Part shown: piece after piece, positions 44,913 through 56,589 of the stretch
Position numbering within the stretch: the first letter of the stretch is position 1
Layout: every line of letters starts with the position of its first letter
Assembly (NCBI GenBank): GCA_026182355.1
Contig: JAPFBL010000255.1
Location: forward strand, 1,364,001 to 1,428,000
DNA from: Hermatobates lingyangjiaoensis
Lineage: Eukaryota > Arthropoda > Insecta > Hemiptera > Hermatobatidae
Reading direction: 5' to 3'
DNA length: 64,000 nucleotides
Made by a program: the position numbers and the translations under genes
The notes under the pieces: model-generated
Seen by the model: only the letters and a program-made list of their open reading frames with translations
Told to the model about the DNA's origin: nothing
The model's database searches: none

Positions 44913-46046
44913 GTCCATACAGTTGTCGTTTTTAAATTCAACTTCAATGTAGAAGTCCAGATTTTATTTAACTTTATACTCGTATTTCGAGAAGTATATC
45001 TTACTTCTTTTAGTCTTAGATATAATTTTTAAAAAAAATCATTATTCTCTTTAAGGTGATTGCCTCACATTCAGATGGAATATGATAAAAAGTGTTGCTT
45101 TTTCTAAGCAGAAAGTTTGCATTCTTCGTATGGTGCTAATTACAGCTTGTATAATTGATAGTTACGAAGACAAATTCCGGATAAATATTCTACATATATC
45201 TTAAAGTATTTCCTTTGAAGGTATAGTATTTCCTTACAAATGGTTTGTTCAGTTAGAATGAATGTTTTAAACTGAATTCAACCGGGTGGTTTAACCACCT
45301 TTTGACTAGATTATTCTTGACCAATTTGTAATACCCCTGGGAAAGCCGTGTGTGTAATGGAAAAATACTCGAAACTGTAGAATGTTTATTTGGTTCCAAC
45401 ATTTTACAAACGTCCCACTGTTCATTCCCCAAAACCCCGTGTTTCTAGTTAACGACATAAGAGTCAACTTATTTACATTGTGTTTTTACTAATTTTTGAT
45501 CAGTCAGTGTATTAGACTTCAGCCCCTTTATTGAAATTAGGAACCATTCAATCCATTTTACCTACACTTACACCTTACCTATGGTAAAGTTCAATTAATC
45601 ACAATATAGATTAACATATTAAAAAAAAGAAATTTTATACACGGAAATAACTGAAAAGCACATTCTCTATTATGAATATTTTTAGTACTCTTTTAGTTAA
45701 AACATTTTCTCTGTTACTTCCTCTGAGGTTTGAAAGTCCCAAAAGGCGTACAAGTATAAATAAAATTGTATTGTTTCCTCAGCCTACTGTATACTTGCAC
45801 TGAAATCTATGCACTAATGATAGTTGAGTAAGCCTCATTACCAGATAAAATAGGATTTAGCCATTTGTTTGCATTGCCACACACATCAGTGGGACAGTTG
45901 TTCTTGGCAAGCAAGTTCTATATTAGTTTTTTACCATAAGTAAAGTATAGTAACCATAAAATAAGTCCATCTCCAGATTTTGACAGATTTATGTCTTTTG
46001 ACGCCCTCAAAGATCTTTCTTGCCTTAATTTCTGTGTTATATATAT

Positions 46047-46205
46047 ATTTAAATAACACCCCAGATTTGATTTGTATCTGTTTCTTACATAATTTCTCCA
46101 GTTTCCAGAATCTGGAGATATTATGAAAAAACAGATACAAGCCAAATATGGGGTGTTATTTAATAATTTATATGTTTAAATGAAGGACTGCTTCCAACTT
46201 TTACA
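46047..46205. repeat. Palindrome sharing arms with 23325-23470
   Basis: Left arm aataacaccccagatttg, right arm caagccaaatatggggtg, with tctggagatat near the centre. Followed by ggactgcttccaactttta and a (TA)n/(GT)n tract at 46207-46240. Confidence 0.68.
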
Positions 46206-46206
46206 A

Positions 46207-46240
<34 letters not shown>

Positions 46241-46365
46241 TTTGCAGATACGCAGGCGCATGTTTGTGCGTGCGGATATATGTGTGTGGGTGAATGGGTG
46301 CACAAAAAAAATTGTAACAGGCTACAGGCTGCACCATTTACTGTATAAGCTTATTATTTTACACC

Positions 46366-46545
46366 AAAATGGGTTCTAAGGTGATAATGGCCTATATTGT
46401 GCAATATTGCTTGATGGAAATGCCCCTTTTAAGACGAATGTAATTTTAGACGACTTTTTTTTTCTTTTTAAAGGAACAAACGCTGGAGTGTTGAACTTGT
46501 GGGATTATTAGAAACTGACAAAAGAGTAATCTGAAAATACCTTCT
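46366..46545 (+). repeat. Dispersed repeat, copy 2
   Basis: Second copy of the unit at 44752. Includes ctggagtgttgaacttgtgg, where copy 1 has ctggagtgttgaaatttt. No intact frame in either. Confidence 0.6.
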
Positions 46546-46954
46546 TAAAACAACCCAAAACGAATATTTAAAATAAAATATAAAAATATTGATTTTGAAA
46601 GCTTTTGGATACGATACAGGTCACACCTCTTGACGGTTAATAGTACATGATTTTTTATATTATTTTTTAGTAGTCAAGTTGAGTGTAGACTAATCCAAAT
46701 TTTTTCTTATATCAAAGTAAGAATAAAAATCATTGAAGCGGTGATTATTTTTATTTGTATAAACTTTTTGGAAACGGAATGAGACAATTTGAAGTGTAAG
46801 TAGGAGTATATTTCTGGTTTAAGCTAAACCACCCGTCATATGCCACGTTGATGGGGTTTTCATTATGACTATAGCTGTCTGTGTTGTCACTGTCGACATA
46901 TGCGGAGATCTATGCCACTCAACCTGCCAACTTAACAAGATCACTAACCAACCT

Positions 46955-46974
46955 CCCCCCCCCCCCCCCCCCCC
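46955..46974 (+). repeat. Poly-C run
   Basis: 20 consecutive C. Confidence 0.85.
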
Positions 46975-46999
46975 AAACCACTTTTGCTTAAACTATGCT

Positions 47000-48320
47000 T
47001 TAGTTGGTGGGAAACTATATTTAATTGAAATTAGCATATGTTAACAGAATTAAAGTTTGTTCTTCTTCAAACCCTAATTTCAGATTTAATGTCAAGGTAT
47101 TTTTTTTAATAGAAGTCTCACTGAAACTTCTTGAAGAGGAATTTTTTTATTTAAGAATTAAATAAAGAAGAATATGAAAATCCTATCAAATATTTGGTAT
47201 TTAGAATTTTGTAAATCTCAGAAATTGAATCTGCATACCAATTATCATCTTGGTAAAAATAGTTAATTAGTTACTTTCATTAGAGTTCTATTAATTTTCA
47301 ATATGTTTTAAGTGAGAAATAAATATGTATTACATTGATATATATTCCCATTCACATATAGATAAAGTTATTCAAAAATATTAATTACAATTTTCTTCTA
47401 AATTGTTTTAGTGTTAATAATAGGCTCTCAATAGTTATTCTCATAATTTTATCTCACTAAATTTATTTTTCTAATTTATATTACAAAATTAATGAATATT
47501 AAAGAACAGAAATTACATATTCTTAAAATTTAACTTACTTGTCATTAATGAGACTTTCCTCTCAGAATTTAGTTCTTCAAAGAGCCACTAGATGTCACGC
47601 ATTCCCTGATTAGACTACATAGTACGAAAATTGTACAAAAGAACATAAATTATCAATGGATATTTGAACTATTGTATTACAACACAATATCTTTTGAATC
47701 TCAGATATATAAGTCATTGGACTAACTCAATATCAAATGACTGTGTTTTGACATCTGTTGTTACATTATATCGGAATACATCACTGCCTTTAAACCATGG
47801 TAAGGACTGTCGTTGGAAATGGTAGCAGTCTTCTAATTTATATTTATACTCGTACATACCTAAATATACAACATTTAAATATCATTGGCTAATCATAGAG
47901 TAAAGAAAACAATTTTTTAAACGCCAATTGTTTAGTATTAAGAAAAAAAAAATAAAAATCATAAAGTGTAGAACAACCTTTTTTTTAACATTTTATTACA
48001 ATTCGTCAAACAGCATGATCTGTGTTATGTTAAAAAAGTTTCGAAATAAGTCATAAGTCAAAATATTTACACCTTATAGCAAAACATGCATAGTTGATTA
48101 TTGGAAAAATCTATAATTTTCTTATTTCATTGTAGCTATTAATTTAATGATATTCACAAAATGTCAAGACTGACGAGTTACTCGTTAGAAGAAAACAATA
48201 TTGTCCAAAAACTTTACTTTTTCATTATTTCTTTACTTTATTTTCACTTGGATTATAGACCAAGTACAATTGGAATAACTGCATTGTTTTTTGGATCAAC
48301 TTGTGTGGAAAATATGAATG
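47000..48320. other. No gene seen
   Basis: AT-rich sequence without open frames of codon character or recognisable repeats. Confidence 0.35.
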
Positions 48321-48322
48321 AG

Positions 48323-48339
48323 CCCCCCCCCCCCCCCCC
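48323..48339 (+). repeat. Poly-C run
   Basis: 17 consecutive C; the proline-rich frames nearby are artefacts of this run. Confidence 0.85.
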
Positions 48340-48439
48340 ACAGACACACACAAACCTCCACGCAGAAATATTACGTAAATGCTATGATTTACTGCGGCCC
48401 ATACATATATAATAAACTCCCTCTTGATAGGATTACTAC

Positions 48440-48604
48440 TTGTGAGGAAAAACAACATACAACTTCATTAAATATTTGTCAAAAAAGACAAGGTTTTGTT
48501 CGCAAAACATGCAAATCTGTCGAAATCATGCAGAATTTTTTTTATCATTACCAATCTTGGCTTATATTAAAGTGAAAAAAAAAGGAAAAGCCCTAAGAAT
48601 CAAA
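48440..48604 (+). repeat. Direct repeat, copy 1 (165 bp)
   Basis: gaggaaaaacaacatacaac to aaaaggaaaagccc is repeated at 49960-50120 with only a handful of differences. Joined at its right side to an RNase H remnant. Confidence 0.75.
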
Positions 48605-48990
48605 AATTGACCTCACTGTGAGGAGTTTATATAGTAAAAACAGAATGGCGTTCACATGTGTAAAAGCAGCCTGGGGTATTAAAGGGAATGAATGTGAAGA
48701 CGAACTCGGCAAGGAGGCTGCAAGTTCTGCACACTGTGGTCATACCCATATTACTTGAAACACTGGGCGAAAACAAGATGCGTCCGCAATGAAAGCAGAA
48801 TAGTGGCTCTCTACAACAAATGAAACAGATACAGAATACTTTCCTAAATTAAAAGGCAGAATCAATAACAAGAAACACTTAATTAACGGGATAATGACGC
48901 AATTTTACACTTGTATTTACAGCAAGGAGTTCTTATAATCAAAAACGACTGGCCCTAATACACCCACCCTTGGCTATTGGGCGAATCGGT
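48605..48990 (+). pseudogene. LINE RNase H C-terminal remnant
   Basis: A frame reads VKAAWGIKGNECEDELGKEA. This matches the V-K-A-H-x-G-I-x-G-N-E-x-A-D-x-L-A-K-x-A block that ends the RNase H domain of LOA/R1-like elements. The frame then decays. Confidence 0.7.
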
Positions 48991-49957
48991 GACGCCCTGA
49001 CTAGCAGAAAAAATATTGTTGATAATAAACATTTGAATTAACAATTTATGAGTTATCCCTCCTTAATTTTGTGTTTCTGGATTTTATTATAGGCTATAAT
49101 TGCTTCATCAGTTTATGTAAGTATTAACTAGATGAATTAAAAGTTTATCCAGATTGCTATAATTTTTTCTCATGTGTTATATCTGGAACTGCATTGATTA
49201 AATATTTACCATTTTTAACTTGCATTCTTTTAAATGTAAGCGTGGTTTGTATTTGACAAAATTTGACTATGGTTCGAATACATTAAAGTCTCTAACCGCT
49301 GACGAAGTGATCGGACCATGTCAAAGCTGAGACTGAGGGTAATTATACACCTGGAGTCTGTGTGAAATCTCAATTTCATGAATCCTGTGCTCACATATGC
49401 AATGCAATCCTATCAAAGCGATATTAACTTAACTATTGTCCTCTCAAATTTCTAATAAACTTTATTGCAAAAATAATCCATTTGATGTTTCTTTCATCCA
49501 AATATCAAAGTAAACTAATACAATTTGTCATAAACATAACAAACATATTGTACAGTAAAAATTAGTGGACGGAAATAAAAACTAATGAATTATTAATTAA
49601 TTGATTGTTAAATGGCAACCATGAACATCACTGGAGGAGGGATATACGGGCAGTGAACTGTCCATACAGACTTTTCAAAAAGGTTAGTTTAATACTAATT
49701 ACCTTGCTTTATTTAGGCAGTGAATTATTTGTCTTGCTATCAGAGTCCTTTGCTCGAATTCCTTGAAGTGTACCATAGTTGGTTATCACTATGGCCAAAA
49801 TGTCATCTACTTGACATAGATGGTCAATAACCATAGTGAGTAGTATGGTTTCCAATGACAAAGAATTTCTCAGTCAGAAAAATAGAACAAAAAATGAAAT
49901 AAAAATTACAAGGACAATTTTTTATCCTTGTAATGTCTAAAGATTAGTTAGATAATT

Positions 49958-50120
49958 GTGAGGAAAAACAACATACAACTTCATTGAATATTTGTCAAAA
50001 AAGACTAGGTTTTGTTCGCAAAACATGCATATCTGTCGAAATCATGCGGACTTTTTTTATCATTACCAATCTTGGCTTATATTAAAATGAAAAAAAAAGG
50101 AAAAGCCCAAAGAATCAAAA
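49958..50120 (+). repeat. Direct repeat, copy 2 (165 bp)
   Basis: Near-identical to 48440-48604, 1.5 kb downstream, but followed by different sequence. Confidence 0.75.
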
Positions 50121-50124
50121 CTTT

Positions 50125-51320
50125 AATAATGAATTCTGGAGTCTGTGTTAAAGGGAATAATTTCTTAACTGTTAAACTCATTAACAGTTACTGTGTTATG
50201 TCAGATTCATACACAACTACAAAGTATAATTTCTTTTGTAGAATTTTGGTATTGTGTATAAATAAAGTGAAAAAGATATACTTTGATACATATTATAAAC
50301 ATATCTTAGATTTATAAAATAATGATTAAAAAATTGAATCCATGACTACGGTCAATTGTTTAAAGATAGTTTTTATCTTACATTAAATAGTTTTTTAAAA
50401 GTAAATAAAACATGAAACTGTAACGACTGCATCTTTCAGGAAAAAGAGTGTCGTAAGAGAATGGAATTAAACCTGTTTCTCTTATATGTTTAAAATAAAG
50501 TATTTGTATGAATTATAAAAGCAACAAAATTGCATTGGAAGTTCACACTGAGAAGGATATTTTTCCATAGTCTTGAAATTACAATGCGATCATTATTTTT
50601 TCATACAATTTTTGAAAAATTGCCCCCAGAAAGTTTAGATAGCTTCGATTACAACTAACCTGTTGACTCTGACGTGTTATAATTGGATATGTTACGTTAC
50701 CTAAACGAAAATGAATGTTGGATACATTTGCAATAGTTTTCTTTGGACCTTTTATCCTAATTATCCTGAGTGAATAACTTGAAATTTCTTAACAAGTTGC
50801 CTTGGATGATTTTGTTTTCATGAATTATAAACTGTAACTGTCTGGATACCATTGTACTCCTACATGATGAGAGATCACGTGTTATAGCCAAATAGTACAG
50901 AAGTAAGATTTCTCAACACTTTGAATTTTGTTTTTTTTTATTGATTTATTTATTTTGTTTGTGGCCAAATAATTACTTCAATTCTCACTGATATTCAAAA
51001 AATATTTGAAACGAATGTTTTCTTATCCAAACAATATTGATACCACAATTTGGAACATATCACAGAATACTACTTTTATTCTGATATAGATGAGGAAAAT
51101 TCCAAGTCAATGCTGATGTTCTGGAAGCCTGAGGTTACACATGAGATAGTCATAATGATTCCATTTTGTAAAGTACTGAAAGGATAAACTAGGGATTTTT
51201 TAGAGAATATTTTTTAACTTTACCATTAGTAAAGTTAATCATGTAAATGATGCAATTCAAGCCAGTTACGGATTACACTTTTGGAGGTTCCCAGAGTCCA
51301 TTACTAAAGCCTGTTTTGTT
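50125..51320. other. No gene seen
   Basis: AT-rich sequence without recognisable features. Confidence 0.35.
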
Positions 51321-51321
51321 G

Positions 51322-51322
<1 letters not shown>

Positions 51323-51372
<50 letters not shown>
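51323..51372 (+). repeat. (GT)n microsatellite
   Basis: About 50 nt of GT, the longest GT tract in the window. Confidence 0.9.
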
Positions 51373-51374
<2 letters not shown>

Positions 51375-51897
51375 GGTGGGTGGGCAAATGTGTGGATACA
51401 AAATTTTGTGAACACGCTACATGGAAGCTTCCTAGAAAATAAGTCCTTTTAATGTAAATGACCGTTATAAATTCTGGATAAATTTTGCTTATGAAACATT
51501 TAATTTATTGTCATTACGTGAGTTTGAATGAATTTTTCTTTCCTTAAACTATTAACTAGATAGAAATGAAACGTAGTTATTATATTATTTATAACAGTAT
51601 AAACAAAAAAAAAGTAATAATTCTTCAATAATTTGAAAAATTACTTTTAGACAAAAATGTAAAATTTTCAAATATCTAGACAATCATATGTAGACAAACA
51701 CATCATCAAAAATATATATAAACATCTTCAAGACATATAAATCTGTCAAAGTCTCAAAATATGTTTATATCATAAACTCTATGATTTATTGTAGCCAACT
51801 AAAAAAATAAGAAGTTAACAATGATCCTTTGAATGCATTGGTTTAAGAAATATATTACGAACATATATATCATGCCATGCGTGTTTTATGAACTCAT

Positions 51898-51904
<7 letters not shown>

Positions 51905-51940
<36 letters not shown>
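51905..51940. repeat. (TA)n microsatellite
   Basis: TA run followed about 20 bp later by gcttgttacggttgaaagat, a fragment of the palindromic hammerhead-type family, and another TA run (52021-52044). Confidence 0.85.
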
Positions 51941-51946
<6 letters not shown>

Positions 51947-52021
51947 ATTCACAAAAAGACAGCTTGTTACGGTTGAAAGATGTTAGTCTTATTTCTTATT
52001 TGTTATTATGGTTTGAACATG

Positions 52022-52052
<31 letters not shown>

Positions 52053-52061
52053 AATATAAAA

Positions 52062-52840
52062 TAAAAAACGAAGGAAACACACAGAAAGACACAGACATAA
52101 CTCACATCGATATTTCGACAATCGTCGTCATCAGGAGGTGCGAAGAGCGAAGAGCGAAGAGTCCCGCAGGAAGACAGGGCTGAACTCGGATTCGGCAGGG
52201 TGCAGATCAGGATCTGAACCCTGAAACAGTCATTGAAACTGAGTCCATGCGAGTTCGCATGGATGGCTACAGGATAGTTACTGCGTTGACCGACTGAAGC
52301 CCTATGACCATTCATACGAAGGCTCAACTTATTAGAAGTTGATCCTGAAACAGATCCCCGAATCCAACAATAAAGTTACCCTAAGAGCTTCAGAGGAGGC
52401 ATACATATGCTTACTTGATGCTCGCTCTTCCCCCGGACTCAACCTCAACCGATAATTTATTTATGATTTATTTATTTATTTATTATTTTTTATTTATTTA
52501 TTTATTATTTTTTATTTATTTATTTATTATTTTTTATTTTACTTTTTATTTATTATTTTTATTAATTTTAATTTGATTTATCTACTTTTTTATAATTTTT
52601 TATAGTTATAATTTTTACTCGTTCCTTTTACGTCTTAATTTGGCTCTTCATTTCCTTCCCTCCCTTCCCCCGCTTGGTGGTAAGTGGTGGGGTACTGGCT
52701 GCGGTTTCCGAGTTCAGTACCGCCCTGTCTTCCTGCGGGACTCTTCGCTCTTCGCTCTTCGCACCTCCTGATGACGACGATTGTCGAAATATCGATGTGA
52801 GTTATGTCTGTGTCTTTCTGTGTGTTTCCTTCGTTTTTTA
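52062..52840. mobile_element. Penelope-like element remnant with inverted terminal copies
   Basis: Left arm 52062-52190 and right arm 52707-52840 are inverted copies, including gaggtgcgaagagcgaagag. Each carries a hammerhead-like core CTGATGA...GAAA (minus 52114-52134 and plus 52768-52790). Between them a broken GIY-YIG end is recognisable: the minus strand reads MSLRMNGHRASVGQRSNYPV and HGLSFNDCF, and the plus strand has a terminal piece near 52370-52455. The core polymerase is lost. Confidence 0.75.
52443..52565 (+). repeat. (TTTA)n-derived tandem repeat
   Basis: tttatttatttattattttt repeats about four times with a period near 30 nt, just after the Penelope-like stop. Confidence 0.75.
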
Positions 52841-52883
52841 TTTTATTGTAAAAAAGTCCGCTGGACCGTTTCTTTTAATTGTG

Positions 52884-53060
52884 TATATATATATATATAT
52901 ATATAACTTTAAATTACACAAAGCACGACACAGAAAAGACAATACAAAGAAAACTTACAGAATTCAATATTTCGAACTGTTGTTCGTCATCAGGAGAGTA
53001 GATTTGAAGAGAGGACGAAGTGAGAGAGATCTCCCCACGTCGAAGAACGGAGCGCGAATA
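52884..53060 (-). repeat. Penelope-type terminal fragment, third subtype
   Basis: After a TA run, the minus strand at 52970-52993 has CTGATGA, a CGAAC/GTTCG stem and AAATA. Flanked by cacaaagcacgacacag and a GC-richer tail, then another TA run (53061-53080). Confidence 0.6.
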
Positions 53061-53080
53061 TTATATATATATATATATAT

Positions 53081-53226
53081 CAATGATCAAACCACAATAA
53101 GAAATGGGAAAACAAGACATAGATCTTTCAACCGCTTGTTGCGGTTGAAAGATCTATGTCTTGTTTTCCCATTTCTTATTGTGGTTTGATCATTGATTGT
53201 CATTTCACGTGTTTATGTGAAATCTT
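53081..53226. repeat. Perfect palindrome, copy D of the hammerhead-type family, core deleted
   Basis: 53081-53195 is an uninterrupted perfect inverted repeat with arms of about 52 nt and a loop of about 7 nt (cttgttg). The CTGACGA half of the core, present in copies A-C, is missing. Only the right side keeps the terminal cacgtgtttatgtgaaatc. (TA)n on both sides. Confidence 0.8.
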
Positions 53227-53258
53227 TATATATATATATATATAATATATATATATGC
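53227..53258. repeat. (TA)n tract
   Basis: TA run after copy D. Confidence 0.85.
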
Positions 53259-53259
53259 G

Positions 53260-54356
53260 TTTAAAAAATGAATGTCCGATTTCACACTATTTAATTTGTT
53301 AGAAAATGTTTCTAATTTTCTAAAACGTTGTAAACTAAACTATATAAATATATAATTATATTTAGGTTGATAATTATTTAGGTTTATATAATAATATATA
53401 ATTATAATTTAGGTTTATATATAAATTATCTATATATATATAACAAAAATATGTATAATTATTCCACAATAATTTAACACAATTAGTGCAGTCACATAGA
53501 AAAATGGATAAGGTTGTTACCAACCTAGCAGTTGTAGTGTTTGAAAGAAAAATGTGGTATTCCGTACTTGTTTTGTAGCACACCATCACTTTCGTCAACA
53601 CTTCATTGAGCAATATGTGTTTTACAAAAAATAATTCCTGCCCTTCTGCTGATTTTAAAAGGAAATTGACTTCTTTTAAACTGGCTTCTTTTAATCCCCT
53701 TAGTGAACTGGAAAGTTTTGTTTAAGTAGCTTGGTTGACATAAACGAAAAAGTTTGTTGGTTCCATAAAGGCTGTAAAATACAAGTATTAATGTGAAAGA
53801 AACTCAGAAATATCGCTGTTAGAATATAATTTGAATTTTTCCTATTTTAACCCTTTGTCTAGAGCTTTATTATTGCATATCATTTAAATTATTATTATTA
53901 CTTAAAGAATTATTTTTATAACGTTGAACATTTGCTTAGATTAGGAAATAATAAAGAATGACGGGTATAGATGTTATCAAGTACGGCTGTACCTACTTCA
54001 CTTTGGTATCTCTCACTCTTAGGTTTACTCTTTAAATCATTTAGGCCAACACACCTATTAACTTTTTTTTTTGGGTATGGCCCTAAAAACTATAACATTA
54101 AATAATGCTTCCTATTGTCCAATAAATACCCTTGTCTAAAAAAAATGTTACATTGTCTAAAATTTTAGAGTTAGATTATAATGTAATAGGATTAAATAAA
54201 TATTGATGTTGAGTCTGTGCAAATACTAGAAATGAAACTACATTGATGCAAATAAAAAAAGTGGCTCATTCAAATGAGATTAACAGTTGAGATAAAATAA
54301 TATTTTCCCTTCAACCAATTTAATCGCAGTTGTTTCGGTTGGTTGAGAACTAATAA
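53260..54356. other. No gene seen
   Basis: AT-rich sequence without recognisable features. Confidence 0.35.
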
Positions 54357-54506
54357 TTGAGAACTAACCTCGATGAAGAGAAAAAATGTTATAAGTACAT
54401 TTTCAGGAGACTGAGGGGATGTGATGTTTCTGTTGATAAAAATGTTATTCTATTTGCTGTATTAAGATTGCTGCATGAATACAGTGAAAGAGAGATTCCA
54501 AAATGA
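54357..54506 (+). other. Orphan short open frame, possible exon or relic
   Basis: A 49-codon frame starting LRTNLDEEKKCYKYIFRRLR and ending LLHEYSEREIPK then TGA has unusually balanced codon and residue composition for this AT-rich DNA. It has no start codon and stops precede it, so it would have to be a terminal exon or a fossil coding fragment. I do not recognise the protein. Confidence 0.25.
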
Positions 54507-54584
54507 TAGATTTAAATTAAGTTAAAAGCTGAAATAGATCATTCTGTTCTTTATTGTTTTTACTTCACTATGTTAATTACATTG

Positions 54585-54620
54585 ACAGAGTTGTTGCACT
54601 CTGTCATCATCAAGCCATAT
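54585..54620 (-). repeat. Degenerate hammerhead-like hairpin
   Basis: The minus strand reads cttgatgatgacagagtg, a loop and cactctgtc-like inverse (gacagag/ctctgtc), then aatg instead of gaaa. Resembles a decayed Penelope-type terminal core. Confidence 0.4.
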
Positions 54621-56225
54621 CAATATAAGTTACAGAGGAGGGAGTTGGAGAGTTTTGTATCAAGAAAACTTCATGTATGTTGAATATACATGAAGATTTA
54701 ACGATGAATTTTGCCTTTCTCACAGCTTGCTTTATGTATTTAGAGATTCTGGGTAAACTCAATTATATACCTTGAAAAATATTTAAACATAATTTAAAAT
54801 ATTTTACATAATTTAGGGGGCTTTCTTCATACTGTTTCAGTGTTATCAAAGTCAATCTTATATTAAGTTTTAACGAAAAGTTGTTCCCATGAGTCTTCTT
54901 AGAGGGTATTAGAATATTCATAACCACTTCCATTTTCTTCCTCAGGAAATGTGCTTAGATTAAACAATATTCTATAGACATGGATAAAATTAAGTCAAAA
55001 TTGAAACGTATGGAATACTAAAGAGTATTTCTATCCATTGGCACTAAATTTCTTTTATGAGGTATTTACAAATTTATGAATCACTTCGATTGTTTTTATA
55101 GAACTATGTTTTTACATAATTCATATAGTTTTAAAGTTTTTTATACGAATGATATAATCTTCATTGGGCTTTTAAGAATTGTTGAAGTGTATTTTACGCA
55201 TAAAACTCAAAGGGTTTTTTTTAAATTTTTGTTTAACATTCATGTCTTCCTGCACAAATTTACATAATATACATTTAATTTTAATCCTAATTGGACGTAG
55301 GATTAACAAGGTTTCAGGTTCTCCTTCCCAAGTACGATAGTCTCATTACAATATGATAACCTCGTTACGGTATGATAGTCCCATTACGACATGATGGCCT
55401 AACGAAACGGATTGTTAATTAGCTCGATAATACATTTACTTATGGCAAACTTAAATACCACTCCAGGTTTTGTAAACAGTGAGCCTCTTCGAAAAGAAAG
55501 TAAGATTTGAAAGTAGTATTGCTCAGATTGAGAGTCTGTCATGTGGTATGATAGTATTCATGTATAACGTTATCTTCTTTCAAGAAACCCGAATCGGTTG
55601 TACTTTTCGTCACAAGTCTTGTATTGATAAAGGGGTAGTAACGAGTAGTATCAGACGTTTCTAATGTAAGAAGTGGAATACATGTACAGACGTAAATGTC
55701 ATATCAAGTATTGTGAAATATATAACACATTTGAGAGTATTATGATTTATTCAGGATTAAAGTACTTTGCTTTCCATGAGTGGATTGGTATTCCTGGTGG
55801 GTTTCACTGAACCTAAAGATTTCCTTACCTTTTGAATCTTGGACAGAGAATACTATTTTATTACTTTTCAAAACGGATGTTAAGATAGAATTAAGACTGA
55901 TAGTGCTTGGCTGATTATTATTATTATTATGCAGTGTTTTGTGCTGAACGTATTCTTATGTGATATGGTGAGTACGTGCTACGAACAAAGGTTTTGGAGG
56001 TCATATTGTTACAACTGTGAAATATAAAATGGAATTATTTTTGCCACTTCATATAGATAAATACGATTCATTCATCTATTAAAATTAACATAAATACATT
56101 TATTGATAACTGGACAATTGAGAATCAATAACATTTGGGATTGAACATATATTTCTTCTATCCTTGCGAAAAGATGAAGTTCCAATTGGTATGATTGTTC
56201 GTTGGGCACTAACTTGCGAAATAAC
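54621..56225. other. No gene seen
   Basis: AT-rich; near 55340-55400 a short run with tacgatagtctcattacaa-like units repeats about three times (atgatagtcccattacg, atgataacctcgttacg). Confidence 0.35.
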
Positions 56226-56229
56226 TCAT

Positions 56230-56470
56230 GATTAACAGAAGAAATAGAGGGAGAAGAAGGAGATGGAATTGAGAGAGATGCTGCTTAGTTCCAATGGTAA
56301 TCGCGGTGGAGAAGGGCGCTAGTGGGCCCTCGGGTCCGCGAGAGCCAGTGTTAGCATCGCCTCCTCTGTATATTGCCCTTTGAGCCTCCCCTGTACCTCA
56401 CGTAAACACCAAACTTCAGGTAAACCACAATGAACCTCTCCCACATTCCATATATCCCTATACCGTATAA
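56230..56470. repeat. GC-richer island, unassigned
   Basis: About 240 nt contrast in composition with the surroundings (gggccctcgggtccgcgag and others). No frame stands out. Possibly a repeat fragment. Confidence 0.35.
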
Positions 56471-56589
56471 ATAGTACAATAATAAGAAAATAAAATGAAA
56501 AATATAAATGGAAGTTACCCTTTTTTTCAGGTTCCCAGTTTACAATGTTTCCCCGAAAGAAATTTGTGTCCACAAAATTGCATCGGAGA

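Noticed and set aside
48161..48575. Proline-rich overlapping ORFs
   Set aside because: Created by a poly-C run and a mobile-element direct repeat.
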